A stretch of 64,000 nt of DNA from Lepisosteus oculatus (Eukaryota; Chordata; Actinopteri; Semionotiformes; Lepisosteidae): NCBI RefSeq assembly GCF_040954835.1, contig NC_090714.1:2654501-2718500 (forward strand). Reading direction: 5' to 3'. Positions 14,149 to 26,447 of this stretch are shown piece by piece. Numbering within the stretch: position 1 is the stretch's first letter; the number at the start of each line of letters is the position of its first letter. The notes under the pieces were generated by a model. The model was not told the origin of the DNA. It worked only from the letters and a program-made list of their open reading frames with translations, and searched no databases. A program made the position numbers and the translations under genes.

Positions 14149-14312
14149 TTTAGTTTTTGTTGAAATTAAACTTAACGCACCCTTAGAAGTCTTTAGTTTG
14201 AACATTTCAGGTTTTGGAAAAAAGTATAAAAAATATATATATGCATCATTTTGCCATTTAAAAAAACGGAACACCATAGGAAGTGTTTAAATAATTTTGC
14301 TAGGCATTGTAT

Positions 14313-17300
14313 ACAAAGGTAGGTACAAACATCCATTTCAAAACACTGAGCAGAAAAACTACTCATCAAAAACTGACAACTAACACAACTTAAATCTTAT
14401 AGATTTAAGTGATGCAATAAAATGGCAAACATGAAGAAGCAATAAAAAGGCAAATAACGTTATGGTATATAGCTAAATTTGTAAAGTTTAAATCAAGAGA
14501 TGTTATTTGTGGATAAGGTAAATAACTGTTGAAGAGGGATTTAATATCACCTGCTTTTGGCTAAGATATAATGTTTTGTACCCAATTCACATACCAGTGA
14601 TCAATTGTTATAATATAAAGGTTAGATCATTTGTGCCTGAATTAAAAAATGTTTTTCATATAGAGTCTACATTGGCTATCACTTTAAAATAGAACTACAA
14701 ACGGTTCTAAATATCTTCTCTAATAGCTTTCTCCAACAAAGCCTCCTTGTCAGAAACCGTAATTTGTCATTGGAAAAGTCTTTAAAACAGCCATTTTGAG
14801 TTAGACAGCGTGGGAAATATAATACATACAATCAGCAAGAGAAGAAGCAAGTTCAAATGCAGTAGTAGGTACAGATCAGAGTCAATACAGCAGGTTAGTG
14901 AGAGGCATGTCCTTATCCCTCCTTGATCTTGAGTAACTAGTGATGGAAGGGAAATGCTGTAGGAGTGTTGCTGTACAAGCTGCTTCTTCTGAACCCATAG
15001 GAGCATTGGCTGCACCTATTCTGTTCTCCAGGTCTGTTTAATCCATTGCGATTTTGTACACCAAATATACCACCTCAAGGACAGTAAAATAACTACCTCA
15101 TATCTGCCATTGTGATTGAGTCAATAGGGAGCATGAAAAGCAGCAGGAAAATTTCTACCTGTCTTTATGGAAGGCAAAATCAATTTGCTGGTAACAGCTG
15201 ACAAGTTTCCATTAGGAGAAATAAACAGCAAAGGCTTTGAAGCTTTAGCATGTTGCCTAGCAACATCTGAAATAAGTTTTTGGAGGTGCAGGTTGAATCA
15301 AGGTTTATGATGCACATAACAATTCCAGAGAAGGCTGTTTGCTAAACTTTTTTTTTATCAAAGTCTTATCGGAATTATAACCAAAACCTGCAACTTGTGT
15401 CTGAAATTAGTGTATTCAAGTCAATAAAACGCAGCGTGTGGAAACAAAATATCAAAGAGAAAACTCCAAAAGGTTCAATGTCCTGTTCTTTTGATAAAAT
15501 ATTCTTACATTGTAATGTGCCTTATATGGAATAAAAAACGAATCTCAAAAACCTATCTGTGTTTTCATAAAAGCAATGTATTGGCCAAGAAGACACAACA
15601 GACATTGTGTAATGTTTGACAGATTTGGCTACACAAAACATTACATGCAGAAAAAGCTGTGATTAAACAAGTCATGGGTTTTGATGGGCTTGAAGACATT
15701 TTGGGATTTTCATGATAACAACACAGAACGTGGCTCTACACACAACTGAAACCTTCTGAGATGCACCTATTGCTTTCTGGAAGGCTGTTCCCATGTGATC
15801 CAAAATAAAATCACCCCATACTGGCTGAACTTTAAGTACATAAGTGTGTTTGTTTTGAGGGTGTCACCTTGGGAGATAGGTCAAGACAATGGAGTCTCAA
15901 ACCTGAAACGATTGATCAGTTCACTCCAAAAAGTAAAGAGACCGCAAGAGGAAAATGCTTTGTTAAGAGGGGTTCACAAACCAGTACCGAGGCACAGTAC
16001 ATTAATTTAAAAAACACAGCTTTAAAACATGATAGCAGTACTATTGCAATTTTTTTTTAAATGGCTAATGCTATCTGTTTAAAGATGCTTAAAGACATAA
16101 TGCAAATGGTTCTCAAGATTTAGGCTCAGACACTTTATTCAACGTTTACTTTATACTTTAAACAAAGAGAAATGGTTCTTGTAGCTTTTGCTAGTCAGAT
16201 ATCTTCAACAGCATGAGTCGACTTTTAGTTAATTACAGCACCTTCATCAGTGTATGACCTTGATCTCAGGTTTAAGCAAAATGTGATCATTCTTACTTTG
16301 ATATATTTACAAGAACCACAGTGATTTGTTTTGCTGCAACAATCCACAAAGCACAGGTTTCAACACTGCAACACTGAAAAGCTATATTGCTATGACAACA
16401 ACCAGCTGGCTTCCCAGGCTTGCATGAACACCCCCCACACCAGCCTTTACACTCTAGGAATTAAAAAAATGCTGTTCCTCTATGCAGATCTTTCAAACCG
16501 TTCATGGTTTTGCCTGTATAAACATACTTTGCCACCAATAAAACACAGAAGCTAAAACAACTCATTTGTATCCAACACAATTAATTCTTGCATCCAAGAA
16601 ATTTGGAAACAACACTGTAGTAGCACCTGCATCAGATACATCTGAGTTTTTGGATGACTTACAGGTTAAAGGGTCTAACATGAGGCTTAGTTTTGTCAAC
16701 AGTCATAGTTGTTGCTGCAGAGAAAAAAAGCTGAACTGTTTCCATCAGGGTTGTTAAGGCTGGTTGATTGCTTCTGGATTGATCACAGGTGCTTCTTCAA
16801 TCTTGGCAATGCTGCTCAGTCCACTGACAGCACACAAATGCGCCCCAAATGCCAGCAACTTTCTCAGAATGCATTACTTTACCAAGGGGCCAACTTACAA
16901 AAAAGGGGATTGTGAGCTCTGTCTACATGTATATCACAGCCCTTTATAGTATCATATTCAAGCCAGCTAATTGGGTCCGTGCTGTATAATTAGTGATTAG
17001 GATTGAAAATATGTGTTGCATTTCTAAAGTGTTCAGAACAGCTCAACATTACAGAGTAATTCTGTGAGGCAGATTAATTCTGTTGCTCTTGGCATCAAAC
17101 CTGCCTTTTCATCAGATCACCAATGTGAGAACTTAATTAACACTTTGGTTCCTATGCAAGACTCCATTCATCTTTGCAGCCAGAAGAAATGCCTGATCTT
17201 TAAGTGCAAAGTAATCTAACAACTGGCTGCATGTGAAGCTTGGTGTGACTGTTATTGCATTGTCCAATACAAATACATTGAATTTTCAAAACCCTCCAAG

Positions 17301-20127
17301 GTCACTCTTCTTTACTCTTTAACTGGTTATCACGATATAAAGAAACAGTATTATGTAAGTATTACTGAAGATGGGTGAATAGTAACACTGATTAAAATAA
17401 ACTTAAAGTTCTGTTCCAGTTACTGAAATCCTTTCAATGGCAAACACTTAACCCCAGCTTCTAATTTCAGGGCCCCTGTTAGCTCTGCAGCCTGAACTCT
17501 CCAGGTTTCTATTATTACTACAGACGTCCTAAAGAGGGCTTGACTATTGGGTACTACAAAATTCAACTGTTGTCCAGCTGTGGCACCTGCAACCCCCAAG
17601 CTGGTGTTTGCTTGTGAATCCCAAGAAGGATTGTGTTGAGCATCTTGCTGGATAATATTAATTGGCCCAAGGATCTCATGCAGATGTTTCGAGGAGGAAA
17701 CCAGGGTAGGCGCTTTGAAAACATGGCTTGGTTGCTTGTTCCAGGTCCCCACAATGCTTTGTGAAAAGCATGTTATACCTTTTCTGTTCGTTTTGGAGTC
17801 TCATTTTTTTAAAAAGTGTTCGGTTTGCAAAACAAAAGAATTAAGATTCCATTTGGGTGTGCTAGTCACGATGTTTGGCTGCGTTCGAGCTCTCTTATCC
17901 AGCCGACACCATTCTTTATCTTGAGACCCAGGTAGCCAGGCAGCTTTGATTGTTCCAGCCCCAAACCGTGCGGTTTTGCAGTTAAAAGAAAACCTTTCCT
18001 TTCAATGCATTGTATGTAGTAACTTGTTTTTTTTATTCATTACGCTTTGTTGTTTTGAAGTACTGCACTCTAGGAAGTCAGAACAAGAATACTGCTATGT
18101 AAGACTACATTCGTATTGTACAGTTACTACGGAAACATACTGTGCAAGTTTTCTTCATCCACACTCGCCCTTCTCCTGCTCATTCCAGATGCCTGTCCTC
18201 TCCCATGAGCCTCTTGGTTCCCCCAGAGTGAGTTATTCTTTCTGCTACCTCAATTGCGTACAGTATATAACCTCAATTTGTCCGCACCCCACCTTCAAGG
18301 TAACTTCATGCTTGCATTGTGCTTTAAGAGATCACAGGACCACTCAGAAGCTGGAAGCAGTAGAATGCATGACTGGGTAAAACTGACATTTCGAAAAGCT
18401 CTCACAGCTCTGCCCTCAAAATCCTGTAATCCTGTGTCTGGCGGTTTATTTTACCATGGGTCCTGCGAAAGCCCTTAGAAATAGCCACTCCCATTTTCGT
18501 ACCTTGTGTCATTTCATGTTTTCCAACAGTGGACAGAAGACCAGGGTGGAACATGATTCAGGTACAGTATTCACTATCCTCAAAGATAAAAAGACAAAGT
18601 CTGTGCAGTGGATTTCATCAGAATCAGCTGCCAATAATGAAACAGAGGACACAAGTGAGAACTACATTGAAATGTATAAAAAAACGCAGTAACAGAAGGC
18701 ATTTCTTTCCACAAATTGTCGGGTGATTCTGGAACATGATATTACTACCAAGAATGGAACAAGTATGTACATATGTCAGTCTTCTCCTCTGCTTTTGCTA
18801 TCATGTTATATGTATCAAATCTACATTTTATGTTAGTGCTAAACACTGTAGTATTAACCTGTTGAATTCTGCACTAGCGAGTGTGGGTCTTATTTGGTTC
18901 ACTGGGCCTCATTCATTGTCCCTCTAGAGCAAGCATTTTAAAGACATCTTACCAAACAGATGTTCAGTTTTTATTGCCTTCACATCTATCTGCTGCTACT
19001 AAACGAACTGCTTTTTCCTCAACTTAAAAAGTTAATTTTGTCAGTCTTTTTAATGATATACTCATTATAAGACACATTATATGGGCTTCTTTCAGTTATG
19101 ATCTCACTCTGCTTAAAAAAAATCCAGTTCAGCAGAGCTTTCACTTTAACCAGGGCTGTGCAAGTGAGCTACATCTCTGCTTAACATTTGGAAGTTGCCA
19201 GCTTATTACTGCTGCAGCAGAAGAGAGACAATCCTGCAATAATTGTCTGAAAAGTAAAATTCTACATAGCTTGTTTGCTTGTAAAGCTGTAGCTGAATGC
19301 AAGCTTGTCTCACCTCAATCCATATCTCTGTTAGACGGTTGTGGCCACAGACAGGTTTACTGTCTTCCCCTACAACTAAATGTTTAAAATGTCTACAGAT
19401 AACTGTGGAAGGCCTAGTTTGCACAATCTGCTAAGGCCTTAATTGACTCAATTATTTTTTTGTCTTTATTTTTATTTCTTAATAATCTGTCCTGTTTCTT
19501 TCTTTTGCTCTCACACACTGCTGCTTTCATTTTAAAACATGAACCACAGACTGTGATCTCATGTAGCAGTGATCAGATTGTGTGCGCGGAAGCCAAATAC
19601 TGCAGAGACCAGGCCAGCTTGGAGTGGTTAGGACAAATTAATGACTACCAGTGCACAAGCCTGACAAAACACAAAAAATGGGCCTCCACATCACAGACAA
19701 GACACTGAGTCCCTAAGTGAAAAAAAGGAAAAATAACAGTGTGAAATCTGTTAGAAAATAAAATATATAGTGTACTGTATATCATGTTTTAAACAATACT
19801 GAGGTTTCAAAAATAACTACAACACAAAAGAAAGTACATTTGTATATGCAAGATGTATCTTGACAAGACAAGCAACTATACAACTGTCCACAGTACTTGT
19901 TCTTGCTACACAACTCAATGAAGACTTACTAAAATACATTCATTGATCATTTTTAAAAGGCCCATCTGGGGTGCCTAAAAGGCCCACTCAATTATACAGC
20001 TACACAGCACTATGAAATTTAATTATGAACTTTTCTACTCCATTTAATGTATATATTTGCATTAAAAAGATGGGGGGTATTCATGCTTAAAATACAGACT
20101 CCATTTTTGGAGTCATGAAGTAGATCA
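14313..20127. other. Gene-free sequence
   Basis: Nothing recognised beyond chance frames. The longest, 144 codons from 17946 (starting at TTG rather than ATG), lacks any family motif. A phrase at about 17440-17500 (GGCAAACACTTAACCCCAGC) weakly recalls the SINE family at 0.4 kb. Confidence 0.5.
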
Positions 20128-20260
20128 CACACATGAAGCATAAGATCAAAGAAGGATATTAGGCCCAACTAGTCCATCTGGTACAAGGATCTCATCCAGC
20201 TGTTTCTGGAAAATAGCCAGGGCATCAGTATCAACAGAAGCAAGAGGAGCCTCCTCTTGT
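20128..20260 (-). mobile_element. CR1/L2-like LINE fragment
   Basis: The + strand phrases AGATCAAAGAAGGATATTAG, CCCAACTAGTCCATCTGGTA, ATCTCATCCAGCTGTTTCTG and GCATCAGTATCAACAGAAGC line up with the corresponding parts of the copies at 23.0, 29.1 and 63.6 kb. About 130 bases are clear; later sequence to about 20.54 kb may be a more diverged continuation. Confidence 0.6.
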
Positions 20261-22249
20261 CAGTTTTAAATACATTTCCTTTATTTGTTTGTTTATTTTA
20301 TTTAAAAACATACGTCCGATTGTGTCCTGTGGTTCATGTTTCACTATTCAAGTCTACATCATTTTCCAGATAGTTCTTTAAGGAACTCTGGGTATAAACT
20401 TTAACCAACATGGCTGGGTACCTCATTCCAGAATGACTTTAAAAAAGATAAAACAGCTCAGAAACTTTTATGTTCTGTTTTATCTTCCCTGTAGGTTCTC
20501 CTACAATCTCCTTGACAATTCTGAGTGTATGAGTGTAGGTTGCTGTAATGAGATGGGTGGGGGTTTAAACTGATTTCAAATTTGCTTTGAAAGAAGAATA
20601 CACTCATGGTCTTCTTTGCACAGGACTGAAAAGGGACAAGTCTTTCACTCTGTCAGTACAGGACATTCCCTAGAGCCCTGAAAAGAAAACTTCTATGGAC
20701 TGATTCCAAAACAGCAATACCTTCTCTATAAAGTTGAACACAATTGTACACAATATTCTGAATAGAGCCTTTTAGACCACACACTTCTTACGTACATTAA
20801 ATAGTGAGAGAGGTGGTTGTTTCTTGGAGGAGTTGGGGTAGAGGCTTTAAAGTGCTCTGCACAGGATTCTTAGAGTGATTTATCACTAGATAAGACAGAT
20901 CCCGGCACATGCAAAGTGAATATGACCTTTCAAAATCCAGCCTTTTATATTTATTAAAAATAAGCTCTAAAAAAAGTGAAACAGACAAACAAGCTCAGTG
21001 GTAATTTAAGGTGATGGTTCCCAAACCAATTCCAGAGATACAGTTGTTCTCCCAAGATTCTAATTATGTCACTTAAGTAACTTAAGTAAGTTAACTGTTT
21101 TCCACCTTTATAAGTAAATTCACACCCACCATTGTACTGTATATAACTGTCAAAACCTCTGTTTCCAAGTCAATAAGATATTATTGCACCAGAAAATGAA
21201 ACCCCTTTTTTATCGTCCCCTTCATTGCTATCGCACTGCACGACATGATGTGGGCAGGATATTACAGGAGTCATTTCTTTCTGTACCAGTCGGGGTGCAC
21301 TTTGATCCGAGATGAATCATTTCTCGCATGTGCTCGACCCTTGTGGCTCATGTGCAGACTTCGCAGGAGCCCATGCTGAAATGGAATCGTATCTGAAATG
21401 AAGAAAAGCCTTGCAGTGCCATGTCCGTTCCTCTTTAATGTGCACAGGGACAACATCCATACCAGCCTGAGCCGCAAGCACTGCGGTATTAGGAGTTGTG
21501 AATGTTTTCTTTCTGTTTAGTCTCTGACTACAATCCCTCCTGCCTTCACAGAAAACTTTTGAGAGCCAGAGAAGTTCACACTTTCACCGGTTCACCAAAC
21601 CAGTCTCAATCACAAAAATACACACAGCGGCCATCCTTAAAACACACACGGAGAGAGTGATTTTCAAACCTGGTCTTACAAGCTGGTCCCATTTTTCTGA
21701 AAGTAACTGCAAAAGGTTAGAAGCCAAGAGACAGCTTAAGCATGGGGGGAAAAAGTAACACAGTTAACGTTTTGTTAAAATAAGCAAAGTCTCAGTGGAG
21801 CAGAAAGAAGGTGGGCTGCACTTAACCTTCAGAGTAAGTGAAGGAAATCTGGCACTGAACAACATTTTTCACTATTTCCCCACATACCTATGGGACAGTT
21901 TTTTTTTCTTATAATATGACTAATGTCAGGATTTGGGTTAACAGTTTTCTTCAGAAGGAGTGCATCCTCTTTCGGTTTATCACAGTATACTTCATCTGTC
22001 CCCGCTACATCGGCTTTTGGAAACATCAGATAAGGCACCAGGGAACAAGGACGTTCCAATCTAACGACTCCAGATGGGAGGATGGACAGTGGAGTCAGAG
22101 AAGGGAGTCTGGTGTCTGTACTTCACGGTGCTTTCTAAAGGGCAACCGCTAGATCTGCACATTGTTTGAAATACTATTCAGGTACCATGCTACCTCTGAA
22201 TATGGTTTACAAATTAAAAAGAAAATTCAGAAGCAAAAAGTTTAAAGAA
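20261..22249. other. Gene-free sequence
   Basis: No exon or tandem array found. The reverse frame at 21829-22059 and the forward frame at 21916-22152 overlap each other and have no recognised domain. The first 280 bases may be diverged LINE sequence. Confidence 0.45.
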
Positions 22250-22470
22250 ATAAGGCGTTCCGTCGTACTGGGCTCCATTACAACACAATCAAAGTTTTCG
22301 GGACTGCCGAGTGGCGGCAGGGTCTCACGTTGGGCACCGCCTTATTCCCCGGTTCTGAAACCTGCTGCTGCGTCTGTGTGGATGTGAAATATGTCACCCT
22401 TTCGTTTTCAGAACATTTCCGATTGGTGAAGTTTCCTTTTCCCACCCCTCCGGCGTTGAGCTAGCACATC
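22250..22470. promoter_or_regulatory. Small CpG-rich cluster
   Basis: About 200 bases with many more CpGs than the surroundings (GGCGTTCCGTCGTACTGG, GCCGAGTGGCGGCAGGG, CCCCGGTTC, CCTCCGGCGTTGAG). There is no TATA box or clear exon. It could be a regulatory element or an unmethylated fragment. The 73-codon frame over it has no recognisable domain. Confidence 0.25.
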
Positions 22471-22956
22471 CCAAAGGGGTTTTATTGAGTTGAAAAGGGG
22501 ACTGGGCTGTCCGTTTTTTCATTTATCATCCTGTGTTTCCCTGAAGCTAGGCCTTTCATGCTTGGGGGTCCTGGAAAGGTTGTTTTTGGAGAAGACACAG
22601 CTCTGGTCGTAGACTTTTCTTTGAGGTTTCCTGAAAAATACTGAATGTCCAAGATAACATATTTTTGTATTTTCTTTACCTCTTTTAAAAAACATTCCTC
22701 ACTTGTCAGGAGACTGTTTGCCCACTTACTTTTCAGTATAAGCAGCAAAGTAGCGATTGACACCAGGAGACCTGAGCTCTACCAAAGTTATCTCTGCCTG
22801 ATATCATTTGACACTTCCTAAATTTGACTCTGCAGTATCTTCCAGTTTATTTGTGAAGCAAATCCCATCTCTAACTGTTTTTCAACTAGTTTTTCATTCT
22901 TTTTGGACTTAGTATTATAAGTTAATACTTGTGTTGGGAGTCTCTTTTGGCAGGGT

Positions 22957-23004
22957 TATACAACTCCAGGCCTGGTGGGCCACAGTATCTGCTGGCTTTC
23001 AGCT
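22957..23004. repeat. Short 'CTCCAGGCCTGGTGGGCCAC' repeat fragment
   Basis: ACTCCAGGCCTGGTGGGCCA followed by CAGTATCTGCTGGCTTTCAG matches a widespread fish dispersed repeat end (tcctggagggccgcagtgtctgctgg type). It abuts the LINE tail. Only about 50 bases are present. Confidence 0.5.
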
Positions 23005-23720
23005 CTTAGTAAGAAAATAAGAAAGTTTAGAAACGTTCATAGCCCATTTGATAATGAGGAGCTCATTGAAAGACGGATCTTGTTCAGCTCTTTCTTGAAA
23101 GAAGGCAAGGTGTTGGATTCAACATTAACTTGTTCCAAACCCCCACAACTCTTGGGGTAAAGTGCCTCATGTTCACTGTTTAAAATGCACTTCTATATAG
23201 TTTCTACTTGTGTCCTTGTGTTCAATCTGAAGACGTCTGCTGGGGTTGACAGAGGCATTTGCTTTTAAGATACCTTTATCAGGTTTCATCATCGTCTTCT
23301 CAGCTCAAGACTAAAAAGCTTCAGCCCGTCAGTTTAGGTCGTTACCCTGGTTACACTTCGCGGCACTGGTTCCAGAGCAGCAACATCTCTTCCATAGCAT
23401 GGTGACAATATCCTAAACAAGGCTTTACTAGTCCTATACAATTTTAATATAACAATCTCTTGATTTATACCGCAAAATTCTGTCTGCCTTTTTACATCAT
23501 TGCCCTTCATTTTAATAAAGATGTAAATGATATGTCAACATAAACACCCAGGACTTTCCATAAGCACCCTCTTCTAGCTGTGTTTCGCATTTTGTATTTG
23601 TAATTTGCTTATACTGCCTGCGCACAATGCTCTGCGCTTGTCTACATTAAACAGGTGTTTTCCTAGTCTTGAATTTAAATTTTTTTTTTATTTAATTTGC
23701 TGCTTCTACACTGCACAGAA
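22985..23720 (-). mobile_element. CR1/L2-like LINE 3' portion
   Basis: The + strand shows the reverse of a common LINE tail: AAGAAAATAAGAAAGTTTAG, CATAGCCCATTTGATAATGA, TTTCTTGAAAGAAGGCAAGG, CAACATTAACTTGTTCC, TAAAGTGCCTCATGTTCACT, then TTGTGTTCAATCTGAAGACG and CCAGAGCAGCAACATCTCTT. In the sense direction these encode the end of the reverse transcriptase ORF and the 3' UTR of a CR1/L3-type element. It is the longest LINE piece here, about 0.7 kb, with no intact frame. Confidence 0.7.
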
Positions 23721-23934
23721 TTCAATAAAAATGTAATTATTATTGATTAAGACCAGAGTGACCGGACTGAGCTATTGATTGCTTAAGTGGAGTAGTGTTC
23801 ATGCCCCCTGGCTGAAATCTGTCACTCTGGCCTCCTGATTTGAGCGCTCACGTTGCACAGTTGAAATGTGAAGATCACTGACAGGTTTTTGTTTTTGTTT
23901 CCACCTCTCCACTTTGATATGCAGGACTGCAGTA

Positions 23935-24065
23935 AGCCAGCAGATAAATGAGCACCATTCAGGACACACCCTAGACAGGACGCCAGTCGCCCGCAGGACG
24001 TAGTACACACACAGATGAGAGAACACAGTAACCGGGACCAACTGGAACCCACCTTGCGCCCTGCA
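23935..24065 (-). repeat. V-SINE-type fragment
   Basis: The + strand carries ACACCCTAGACAGGACGCCA, the reverse complement of the TGGCGTCCTGTCCAGGGTGT box, then a degraded CACACACAGATGAGAGAA stretch and CAACTGGAACCCACC. Head and tail are missing or too diverged to recognise. Confidence 0.6.
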
Positions 24066-26145
24066 GCCCTCACCCCAAAATGTTTATTTTTCCTAAAATA
24101 GCATATAACCATAGATTTTAAAGTCAATTTGAAACACATATTTCACAAACAGAAATTGTTCAAGTACCAAAAAGTAGTAAGTGCTAAATGGCATCTTAAA
24201 GTAGTGTGGTTTGGGATCTATTTGTGTATGGGCCCAGCAAAGAGTAACTGTAAAAGTCACAAAACCCAAAAAAGTACTTTTTCACTGATAAACTGAGGTT
24301 TAGGCTTAAAGCTAATTTTATTTATAACTGCCAGGCAGAAGAACATTTCGAACAAGCCACTGCAACAGTTCCATGTGTTAAAAGTCATTTGCACATAAGG
24401 TAAGAGACATAAAGCAATTTTCTCAAATACTACCATTTTATACCTGATTATTCTTTTAAAATCAATACTGTTTTACACAGAGCTTAAAATGGCCTCCGCT
24501 CCAATTATTTCAAAAGTTGGGATAGGTATGGGTGTGCTGTTAAGAAATCAAATGTATTAGGTGCAGAAATGACAAAGAAGCAGAGATGGTAGTTGGTTCA
24601 CCAGGCCTCGAGTTAAAAATGGCCGAGTCCACACACTGTGCCCTGAACCCATTTATAAACACTGTGCCAGTTGTATATCATTAAATTAAGACTGAACCTT
24701 GTAGTTCCAGAAGCAACATTTTAGTCAGTAAAAAATAACAACTGCCAAATGTCAGCAGTGCTGTGAATAAAAAAAAAGTTCAAGGCAGATGTTTATTCTC
24801 AATTCTACTCATTAATGTTTACTCTCAGACTATTGTGATATGTCTCTCAGATTCACAAAACATGATTAAATTGTTACAGCCATCTGAAAAAGAAGTGATT
24901 TAACACCACAATGGGGATATCATGGTTCCAAGATCACGTTCTGTGATACAAGCAGACTATGGATCGATATACCTTTTTGATCATACAGTGGATCAGAAGC
25001 AGTGGCAAGCAGTTAAACCATTCAGCACATCCCCCGAGATGAACACCGATATTCGGGTAAAAAGAATATTAAAACAGACGGCTCTGAAACTATAAGTTAT
25101 GTTATTTACTGTTTTTATTTTCAGATGAAAAGATGTATTTCCGCTTATTGAAGGCAATAGCCGTACATATCTTGAAAATCCTGTCTTAATCCAGAGGACA
25201 GAACTGAGGCTCCCAGATAAACATTTAAATCTCTTCAATTTGACTGGGATATTATTTTCACAATTATCACTAAGAGTACTGTAGTTAGAAAAACGGTGCC
25301 ACTGTCTACATCGACGTCTTCTAGGCTTATTTTTCTCGGTGTTTTCTTATGTAGGGGAATGAGGAAAACAATCCCATGGGATATAAAAAAACATAAAAAC
25401 TCTCCTACTCACCCCAACTCAAGGGAGATTAAATAAAATAGAACTGAATGCTTTTCCTTTTGGATTGTTATCTCGGGAGTCCTATTTATGTAGAATTTAT
25501 TAGGCTTCTAAGGCTGGGTGAGGCCTCAGGATCCTGTCTCAGACATTCACACTTAAGCAGTTTTTAGGGGACTAAAAGAACAGATACAAAAACCGTCTTG
25601 GGCAAAAGAAAGCTGAGAACTTTGTGAAACTGTGACAGCTGTCGGCTTTCAAAAGACGGAGTGTACTGCCAAACGTGGTCTCTATAAATATTCTATTTTT
25701 ACAAGCAGATCTGCGGGCCGCAGATCCATCGGGGCGATTGTTACAAAACGTTACTATAACAACCACATAAAGCAAAGCTATGTCAGACATTATTAACAAA
25801 ACTGGTTGCCCTGGTGTTTACACTACAGGCTTAATGTTAAATTGATGACAAGCTGTCTTTTTGCAGTGGTCAAACAAAGGCAGATTAACTCCTTTCTGAG
25901 CACTGAAGGCTTGACATACCACAATGGGCAAACTGTGGTCAAGCCTCCAATCTCAGGACTTTACTACAGTGATCAGCTGGCCTAAATGCGCACATAATTT
26001 ATTTTCTGCACATACTGTAGGTTTTATATAGTATGAAAAATCAACTGTCTTTACTAAAACAAAGGATGGGCCTTCATCAGCCTTTTGCGGTCAGTATTTT
26101 TTCTTTGCACTGAATACCAGGGTATTGCTACTTTAAAGAAATCAA
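24066..26145. other. Gene-free sequence
   Basis: No coding exon or clear element. A short stretch near 24600-24650 (AAAAATGGCCGAGTCC...) is a faint match to the SINE-like family at 0.4 kb. Confidence 0.45.
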
Positions 26146-26447
26146 TTCAGCCATTTTCTGACCGCTGCATCCGATATAAGGTCATGTGACAGAGCCTATC
26201 CTGGCAAGCCATGGGAACAGGGTACACACACACACACTCTCTCACCAGGGCAGGTTGTGCCAGAAGCCAATTCAGCTACCAGTACTGTATGTCTGCTGAC
26301 TTTGGGAGGATACCAGAGCACCCAAAGGAAACCCACAAATATGGGAAGAGCACCTAACCTCTATGGAAAGCACCCCAGATCCAGAATTGAACCCAGGACA
26401 GCAGGGAGGCAGCAATGCTGACAACTGTGCCAGCGTGCTGCCCGCTA
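26146..26447 (-). repeat. V-SINE-type element, near full length
   Basis: Reverse orientation. The + strand shows GAGCCTATCCTGGCAAGC (3' box), a (CA)n tract at about 26224-26236, GAGCACCCAAAGGAAACCCAC (central box) and GAATTGAACC at 26384-26393, whose complement GGTTCAATTC is a Pol III B box. It ends in the A-box side AACTGTGCCAGCGTGCTGCC. A Pol III-type head plus a V-type core supports the family call. Confidence 0.8.

Larger units (their letters stand above)
12500..14312 (+). mobile_element. Decayed Tc1-like DNA transposon with nested SINE
   Basis: Transposase homology covers about 12600-13790. The left side has AATAAGTATTCAATACCC, a phrase typical of this Tc1 group, and the right end TTTTGCTAGGCATTGTA (14296-14311) resembles a Tc1 terminal repeat ending at a TA. 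A matching intact left repeat is not visible. The element is interrupted at 13883-14148 by a V-SINE. A duplicated 13-14-bp phrase (ACCGGTGGCTCTA, twice) occurs at about 13799-13826 near the end of the coding part. Confidence 0.85.

Noticed and set aside
17420..17752. 110-codon - frame with mild protein-like composition
   Set aside because: No known motif, no flanking splice logic, and part of it resembles SINE-like sequence.
17946..18380. 144-codon + frame
   Set aside because: It begins at TTG, has no ATG-based support, no homology that I recognise and ordinary intergenic composition. Its hydrophobic stretch (FFLFITLCCF) is not backed by splice sites.
21829..22152. Overlapping 76- and 78-codon frames on opposite strands
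   Set aside because: They are mutually exclusive, have no domain, and lack exon-like splice sites.
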